Source of the DNA: Algoriphagus ornithinivorans
Lineage (GTDB): Bacteria > Bacteroidota > Bacteroidia > Cytophagales > Cyclobacteriaceae
Assembly (NCBI RefSeq): GCF_900115305.1
Contig: NZ_FOVW01000001.1
Coordinates: forward strand, 310,001-374,000
DNA length: 64,000 bases
Direction: 5' to 3'
Positions within the stretch are counted from its first letter, which is position 1. Every line of letters starts with the position of its first letter. The notes under the pieces were generated by a model. The model was not told the DNA's origin, did not search any database, and was given only the letters and a program-made list of their open reading frames with translations. Shown here piece after piece: positions 59,114 through 64,000 of the stretch. The position numbers were made by a program, and so were the translations under genes.

Positions 59114-60533
59114 TTTCATTCAATTGTGGGCAGTCGTTTTTGTACTGCTCCTGAGTTTTGCCTGCAAAGTTCCGGAAGCAGCTTTGAGGCAAGAAAATAA
59201 GGAACTTCCTCTTGCTTACAATGCATCAGGAGACTCCATCAATTCAGCTCAAATTCCATGGAGATCTTTTTTTGAGGACCCCAATCTGAAAGCTTTGATC
59301 GATTCTGCTTTAAGCAGAAATCAGGAGTTGAATATTTTCCTGCAGGAAATTCAAATCGCCAATAATGAGATAAAGGCCAGAAAAGGAGAGTATCTCCCAT
59401 TCGTCTCAATTCAAGGGGGAGCAGGTGTGGATAAAGTGGGCAGATATACCCGTTTTGGTGCACTGGAAGCTACGACCGAAATCAAAGATGGGAAAGAGTT
59501 TCCAGAGCCATTTACAGATTTGATGGTAGGAGCTTTTGCTTCTTGGGAATTGGATGTTTGGAAAAAACTCAGGAATTCCAAAAAGTCAGCTGTCTTTGAA
59601 TATTTAGCAACTGTGGAAGGGAGAAATTTCCTGATTACCAATTTGGTGTCTGAAATCGCCAGTTCTTATTATGAATTGATGGCTTTGGATAATCAACTGG
59701 AAATAATCAGACAGACCATAGAAATCCAGAAAAATGCCTATGAGACTGTCAAACTTCAAAAAGAAGCTGCAAAGGCCACAGAATTGGCGGTAAAGAGGTT
59801 TGAAGCCGAATTGGCTAAAAACAGAAGTTTGATTTACGCTATTCAACAGGAAATCACAGAAACTGAAAACCGGATTAATTTCTTAACAGGTAGATTTCCT
59901 CAGCCCATTCGGAGAAGTTCAGCTTCGTTTTCCGAGTCCAGTCCTAAGCTGGTGCAGGCTGGGATTCCTTCTCAGTTATTGATCAATAGACCGGATATCA
60001 GGCAGGCTGAACTGGAATTAGCTGCAGCCAAATTGGACGTGAAAGTAGCGAGAGCCAATTTCTATCCTTCTTTCAGAATAACAGCAGGTATGGGTTTTCA
60101 AGCCTTCAATACCAGGTATTTACTGACAAGTCCCGAGTCCATGCTTTACGGATTAGCGGGTGATTTGATGGCTCCTTTAGTCAATAGAAATGCTATCAAA
60201 GCTCAATACCAAACTGCAAATTCAAAGCAACTACAAGCAGTCTACGAATACGAGCAGCGTATTTTAAATGGATATTACGAGGTCTCCAATCAGATAGCAA
60301 AAATTTCCAATTTGGAGCAAAGTGCCAATTTGAAAGCCAGTCAGGTACAAGCTTTAACGGAGTCCATAGCAATTTCTTCTAGCCTTTTCCGATCAGCTAG
60401 GGCGGATTATATGGAGGTGCTGCTCACTCAACGAGACGCATTGGAGTCCAAAATGGAATTGATTGAAACCAAAGCCCAGCAAATGAATGCTATGGTGCAT
60501 TTATATCAGGCTCTGGGTGGAGGATGGAATTAG
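59100..60533 (+). CDS. RND outer-membrane factor lipoprotein (TolC/NodT family)
   Basis: This protein of about 477 residues has a lipobox in LLLSFAC and two OEP repeats, each with long helices and strands (first near PWRSFFEDPNLKALID, second with INRPDIRQAELELAAAKLDVKVARANFYPS). It forms the outer-membrane duct for the efflux pump. The ATG at 59100 gives a better signal than the one at 59091; either overlaps the pump stop. Confidence 0.94.
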   Translation: MKKSNFIQLWAVVFVLLLSFACKVPEAALRQENKELPLAYNASGDSINSAQIPWRSFFEDPNLKALIDSALSRNQELNIFLQEIQIANNEIKARKGEYLPFVSIQGGAGVDKVGRYTRFGALEATTEIKDGKEFPEPFTDLMVGAFASWELDVWKKLRNSKKSAVFEYLATVEGRNFLITNLVSEIASSYYELMALDNQLEIIRQTIEIQKNAYETVKLQKEAAKATELAVKRFEAELAKNRSLIYAIQQEITETENRINFLTGRFPQPIRRSSASFSESSPKLVQAGIPSQLLINRPDIRQAELELAAAKLDVKVARANFYPSFRITAGMGFQAFNTRYLLTSPESMLYGLAGDLMAPLVNRNAIKAQYQTANSKQLQAVYEYEQRILNGYYEVSNQIAKISNLEQSANLKASQVQALTESIAISSSLFRSARADYMEVLLTQRDALESKMELIETKAQQMNAMVHLYQALGGGWN

Positions 60534-60588
60534 GTTGATAAAGATGCTTGGCGAAAGCATAACTGAGTGATGATTTATTCTTAATTCA

Positions 60589-60626
60589 AAAACCGTCCTG
60601 CAGCGTTGTGGGATGGTTTTTCTTTT
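60589..60626 (+). terminator. Terminator after RND operon
   Basis: Stem AAAACCGTCC/GGATGGTTTT (60589-60598 with 60611-60620, one G-T pair), then a T-rich run. Confidence 0.75.
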
Positions 60627-60820
60627 TTTATTACTCTGCAAAAATCTTTCTCCCTATGACTTAGCCAGTTGATTGATAAGTTGTGAAAAAACATTTTTGA
60701 GCATAGAAATTGTTTGATTCCGCTTTGCCTAGGAAATTTAGAAAGTCCGGGTATCAATTAAGCTAAATATTTAAATTGAATCGAATTTGTAATTCCAAAC
60801 ACCCTTGATTTTTAATCGGA

Positions 60821-62425
60821 ATGAGTAAAGTTTTTATTCTTCTACAATCAACCTATCAAATAATTACTGTCATCAGTATCATTATTTCTTTGGGCTTTTT
60901 GATTAAGCTAAGGATGGTTCGGAAGCGATCTTCATTTAAGACCAAGCTGGAACTTCTGATTTTTGCGGTCATATTTCTTCAGTCCTTTGAGTTGCTCTGC
61001 AGGGTGGCAACTGAAGAAGCCATCATCAATCAATTTCATGATTTCTTTTATTTTTTCATCCTGTTTGTAGGTTATCTCTGCTATGATTTGGTTTATGCGC
61101 TGCTCTATAAAAACTCCGCTATTTACAACACGCTCAAAGTATCCTTGATCGTGGGGACAGTTCTTATAGCATTTTTATGTGTGAAATACGATGTGAAGGA
61201 TTACTATATCTATACTGATTCTTACGGTTTTGTGACTGATTTTGAGGGCAATCCCATGGCGAAAATCTCTAGATTATGGATAGGAGTGGGCTTTCTTCTG
61301 GCGGTTTACATGTTTTACCAGGAATTTCTAAAGAAACCCCACTTAAAGCAGGATTTTAGAAATTTTTTCATTGGCTTGGTGATCACAGGAAGCCTGGGAT
61401 TTGTCGGACAAATTGTGCTCCCATTGCTTGTCGGGTTTGAGATTCCCATGATCTCTATTTCAGTTCCTATTTTCATTTACTTTTCCTATTCCCTGCTTTC
61501 TAATAATATCCTGGTAAAGCTCAACCTCAGAGAATCTTCCAGTACCATTTTTGATTCCATCAATGCCTATATCTCTTTCATTGATAAGGATTATTCTATT
61601 TTATATTTCAACAAAAACTTCGCTTCTCTATTTGGTGGGGTGACTGTAGGAGATTCCTTGAATCAGAAAGAAGAGTTTGGGGCCTTGATTTCTGAATTGG
61701 AAGAAAATCAGGGGCCTCAATTCAACGTGGTCCATTTGGCAGTGGATGAAGTTCATTTGGGAATAAGGATTTCTCCTATTTATGAAAAAAGGCAATTAAA
61801 AGGATACTTTCTGTTCGGGATCAATGTGTCCCATATGGTGGATCAGTTTAATAAATCCAAGGTATCCTTACAGCAACTGTTGGAGTTCAGCAAAAACCAG
61901 AAATCCTATATTTTGGAATATTATCCTTCCAAAAAACTTTTCCAGATCAGTTCAAGGCTCTCTGTTTATCTGAACCTCGGTATGGATACGCTAGCCCCTC
62001 AAAGTCTGCTATTTTATCTCCGAAAGCACCTAGCTTTTTCAGATTTGCAGAAGCTGGTTACCTTTCTTCGGACTCCTGATTTTTCTAAAGATTTTAAAAT
62101 CACTTTCAAGGATGAAAATTCAGGCCAATATGACTTTAGGATTACTTCTTATGAGAATGAGTTCAGCAAGCATTTAGTCTTCTTTTTATTGGAAGAAAAT
62201 CAATGCGAGGAAATGAAAAATTGGTATCAACAGGATGTTTCCTGGATCATTTCCCACATTTTCAGAAAAAATGTTGCAAATGCCTTGGGGCTATTGGATT
62301 ATCTCAAAGAAAATGATGAGCTCAATTCCAACCCTGTATATACCGACAAGGAATTGATCAAGCTCATCAATAAGGAGATTGAAGAATTGGATAATAATTT
62401 AATCGCTTATTCGAGGTTGAAATAA
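60821..62425 (+). CDS. Membrane PAS protein with HisKA-like helix but no ATPase domain
   Basis: A 534-residue protein. Residues 1 to about 240 form seven membrane helices, a receptor-like module. A PAS-like domain follows (IFDSINAYISFIDKDYSILYFN at about 248-269), then a second alpha/beta region. A helical segment, SWIISHIFRKNVANALGLLDYL, resembles the phospho-acceptor helix of histidine kinases. The protein ends shortly after (IAYSRLK) without any HATPase motif (no N, G1 or G2 box). It may be a decoy or receptor that signals through another kinase, or a truncated kinase. It stands alone downstream of the RND operon terminator. Confidence 0.75.
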   Translation: MSKVFILLQSTYQIITVISIIISLGFLIKLRMVRKRSSFKTKLELLIFAVIFLQSFELLCRVATEEAIINQFHDFFYFFILFVGYLCYDLVYALLYKNSAIYNTLKVSLIVGTVLIAFLCVKYDVKDYYIYTDSYGFVTDFEGNPMAKISRLWIGVGFLLAVYMFYQEFLKKPHLKQDFRNFFIGLVITGSLGFVGQIVLPLLVGFEIPMISISVPIFIYFSYSLLSNNILVKLNLRESSSTIFDSINAYISFIDKDYSILYFNKNFASLFGGVTVGDSLNQKEEFGALISELEENQGPQFNVVHLAVDEVHLGIRISPIYEKRQLKGYFLFGINVSHMVDQFNKSKVSLQQLLEFSKNQKSYILEYYPSKKLFQISSRLSVYLNLGMDTLAPQSLLFYLRKHLAFSDLQKLVTFLRTPDFSKDFKITFKDENSGQYDFRITSYENEFSKHLVFFLLEENQCEEMKNWYQQDVSWIISHIFRKNVANALGLLDYLKENDELNSNPVYTDKELIKLINKEIEELDNNLIAYSRLK

Positions 62426-62459
62426 AGGCCTTCAAAATTCCACCCACGAATAGCCGAAT

Positions 62460-62654
62460 CTATTCCTCATAGTGAAATATTTCCTCAATGGAGAGTTCAA
62501 ATAGCTTGGATAGCTTGAAGGCAGTTGGCAAACTGGGGTCAAACTTTTCTTTTTCTATCGCATTGATCGTCTGTCTGGAAACCCCAATAATTTCAGCCAA
62601 ATCCTCTTGAGTCATATTTTTAACGACTCTTAATTCCCGGATACGATTTTTCAT
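62460..62654 (-). CDS. Small XRE-family helix-turn-helix regulator
   Basis: This 64-residue protein is one Cro/CI-type helix-turn-helix: MTQEDLAEIIGVSRQTINAIEKEKFDPSLPTAFKLSKLF, then IEEIFHYEE. It is similar to the YozG-like regulators. It overlaps the upstream membrane gene by 4 bases (ATGA). Two palindromes upstream of the operon (63061-63098) are the probable operator. Confidence 0.92.
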   Translation of the reverse strand: MKNRIRELRVVKNMTQEDLAEIIGVSRQTINAIEKEKFDPSLPTAFKLSKLFELSIEEIFHYEE

Positions 62655-63052
62655 AGATACCGCTTTCTATTGATCACCAAAGCAATCATGTAAGTGATAC
62701 CAATAAACATGACCAGATATCCTATCTCAGCATCAAAAGGGATGATATCCTTTTGGTCTAAAAGTGAAAATGTCAGTCCTACTACAACTGCCAAACCCAG
62801 AGTGATTCCCATGGCTTCCAAATGAATTTTGCGTTCGAGTTCATCAAAATGATTGAATAAATCCCTGTTCGCTAAAATCATTAATACTCCATTTGCGAGG
62901 TTGACTACAATGGCAAAAGGAGTGAGGAAGGGGTGATTATCCCAGATAAACTCAGGTCCGAAGGTGGCGATAGCCATAGTTGCTACCCAGGTCCAAGTCC
63001 AAATTGCCAGTTTTTTGACTCGTTTGTTTCTTTCAAGTTTCATTGATTCCAT
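62651..63052 (-). CDS. Membrane protein paired with XRE regulator
   Basis: This 133-residue protein has four membrane helices (about 14-32, 40-60, 78-98 and 108-127). Function unknown; small membrane proteins are often paired with such short regulators in Bacteroidota and Firmicutes. First gene of a two-gene operon. Codon 4 (MKLERNKR) is an alternative start. Confidence 0.78.
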   Translation of the reverse strand: MESMKLERNKRVKKLAIWTWTWVATMAIATFGPEFIWDNHPFLTPFAIVVNLANGVLMILANRDLFNHFDELERKIHLEAMGITLGLAVVVGLTFSLLDQKDIIPFDAEIGYLVMFIGITYMIALVINRKRYL

Positions 63053-63366
63053 GATTTTTATGTAAAGTTGACTTTACAAATGTAAAGTAAGTTTTACAAA
63101 AGTCAAGTTTTATTTACATTTAATTTATGATCTTTAGCGAATTACTTCTTTTGAAACCGATAATTTCCTTCTTAGAAGTTATTAGATGATGACTTTATTA
63201 AAGATTAATTGAAAGAAGTAGAGTAGATTTTGACAATGTGGCAGGCGACCCACAGAACTGAGGATGAGAAGATAAGAGCTCAGTTGGACCTTGGTTATTC
63301 CCTAGAAAATAAGCTACATTAGAAGTTTCTCTTAAGAAAAAGTACTCCACCTATACCAATAAACCT
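63053..63366. other. Intergenic region between XRE operon and hydrolase
   Basis: 314 bases. The left 50 bases hold the operator palindromes. The rest (63100-63366) has no clear gene or promoter signal. Confidence 0.55.
63061..63098 (-). promoter_or_regulatory. Tandem TGTAAA palindromes, operator of XRE operon
   Basis: 63061-63078 is TGTAAAGT-TG-ACTTTACA (perfect 8-bp arms). 63081-63098 is TGTAAAGTAAGTTTTACA (6-bp arms, looser centre). They repeat at exactly 20 bp and sit 8 bases upstream of the first start codon. Confidence 0.65.
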
Positions 63367-64000
63367 ATGAACCTCACTAAAAATTTTATTCTGGGATTAT
63401 TCCTCTTTTATGTCTCTTCTGCTGTGGCTCAAGATGGAACCATTTATCCGCTAAAGGCTCCTGCCGAACCCAATGCCATTCCTCTTGGCACTGGAGGTGT
63501 AGCTGACCAACCTTCCACAGAGACATGGTTTCTCCAATGGGGCGACCCCATGGCTAGAAACATTACTACTGCAACCCTAACTCCATTTCTACCTGAACCG
63601 GGAAAAGGGAATGGTGCGGCAGTTATAGTTGCACCGGGAGGAGGTTATAGATGGCTTTCTATGGGAAATGAAGGCTGGGAAGTAGCAGAAGCACTAGCTA
63701 AGCAGGGAATCGCTGCTTTTGTACTTAAGTACAGGCTTTTTCCTACTCCAGAATCTCTGGATGACTTCACGGCATGGATGAATCGTCCCCGATCTGCACC
63801 AGCTCCCCCTTCTGATACAAATCAAAATAATGAAACTCCAAGACTACCCCAGATGGATCTTTCAAACCAGCTTGAAGATGCCGAGGCTGCTTATGCCATG
63901 ATTATTAGTAGGGCTAAGGAGTGGGGAGTCGATACAGACAGAATAGGAATGATAGGTTTTTCAGCCGGTGCTGGCCTCACTATGCACTCCACGTTAAACT
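63367..64000 (+). CDS. Alpha/beta hydrolase (acetyl-esterase-like), N-terminal part
   Basis: The frame runs from ATG 63367 to the window end without a stop, 211 codons, so the gene is cut at the right edge. A signal peptide ends at SSAVAQD. The oxyanion-hole motif is VAPGGGYRWLS and the nucleophile elbow is GFSAGA (Ser in G-x-S-x-G). The arrangement fits the BD-FAE/acetyl-xylan-esterase-like family that removes acetyl or feruloyl groups from polysaccharides. The Asp and His of the triad would lie beyond the edge. Confidence 0.82.
   Translation, partial: MNLTKNFILGLFLFYVSSAVAQDGTIYPLKAPAEPNAIPLGTGGVADQPSTETWFLQWGDPMARNITTATLTPFLPEPGKGNGAAVIVAPGGGYRWLSMGNEGWEVAEALAKQGIAAFVLKYRLFPTPESLDDFTAWMNRPRSAPAPPSDTNQNNETPRLPQMDLSNQLEDAEAAYAMIISRAKEWGVDTDRIGMIGFSAGAGLTMHSTLN

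Overview
The window looks like a chromosomal segment of a Bacteroidota bacterium, most likely Cytophagales/Cyclobacteriaceae (Algoriphagus-like; the genus is inference). Supporting signs are TonB receptors with N-terminal carboxypeptidase-regulatory-like domains, promoters of the TAnnTTTG type, a type IX secretion (T9SS) C-terminal sorting domain, few Shine-Dalgarno sites, AT-rich intergenic DNA and a clade II (Sec-type) nosZ.

Region by region. 0-9.8 kb: the end of an Asp-box protein, a siderophore receptor with a PepSY membrane reductase-like partner, a sialidase, a FecA-like receptor and a lipoprotein sulfatase. Both iron receptors have a TTTAGA-N5-TCTAAA-like palindrome at their promoters. 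10.1-26.1 kb: a compact anaerobic / nitrosative-stress / N2O-respiration block. It holds two Rrf2 regulators, a fasciclin lipoprotein, two RIC (ScdA/YtfE) repair proteins, two NnrS/heme-copper-like membrane proteins (one fused to a cytochrome c), a class III ribonucleotide reductase whose glycyl-radical segment is on a separate 56-residue ORF, its activase, and nosZ-(nosB-like)-nosL-nosD-nosF-nosY. Eight copies of AAAGGAT-N6-ATCCTTT lie only in this block. A 127-bp direct repeat of the sulfatase 3' end (126/127 identical) brackets the whole block, so it looks like an inserted island.

26.5-44.6 kb: a minus-strand surface-glycan operon (GT2 polyprenyl-phosphate sugar synthase-like, ManC, GT-C-like membrane protein, two envelope proteins, GT4, GtrA) and a T9SS cargo protein. 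Divergent from these is a signalling cluster: sigma-54 activator, H-NOX nitric oxide sensor, HNOBA-PAS hybrid kinase, cupin mannose-6-phosphate isomerase and a single-domain response regulator. A second operator family, TTCCA-N5-TGGAA, occurs at five places in this region, some next to -24/-12-like promoters. This suggests that NO sensing controls mannose-dependent glycan synthesis.

44.7-64 kb: accessory and housekeeping genes. They include a long composite ORF with a convincing antisense STAS gene inside it, an SRPBCC protein, a DUF1460 protein, another TonB receptor divergent from an exported Dps-like protein, an SDR protein, an RND efflux operon (adaptor, pump, outer-membrane factor), a membrane PAS protein with a histidine-kinase-like helix but no ATPase domain, a small XRE regulator with a membrane partner and tandem operator palindromes, and the start of an alpha/beta hydrolase. 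I saw no rRNA, tRNA, CRISPR array, integrase or transposase.
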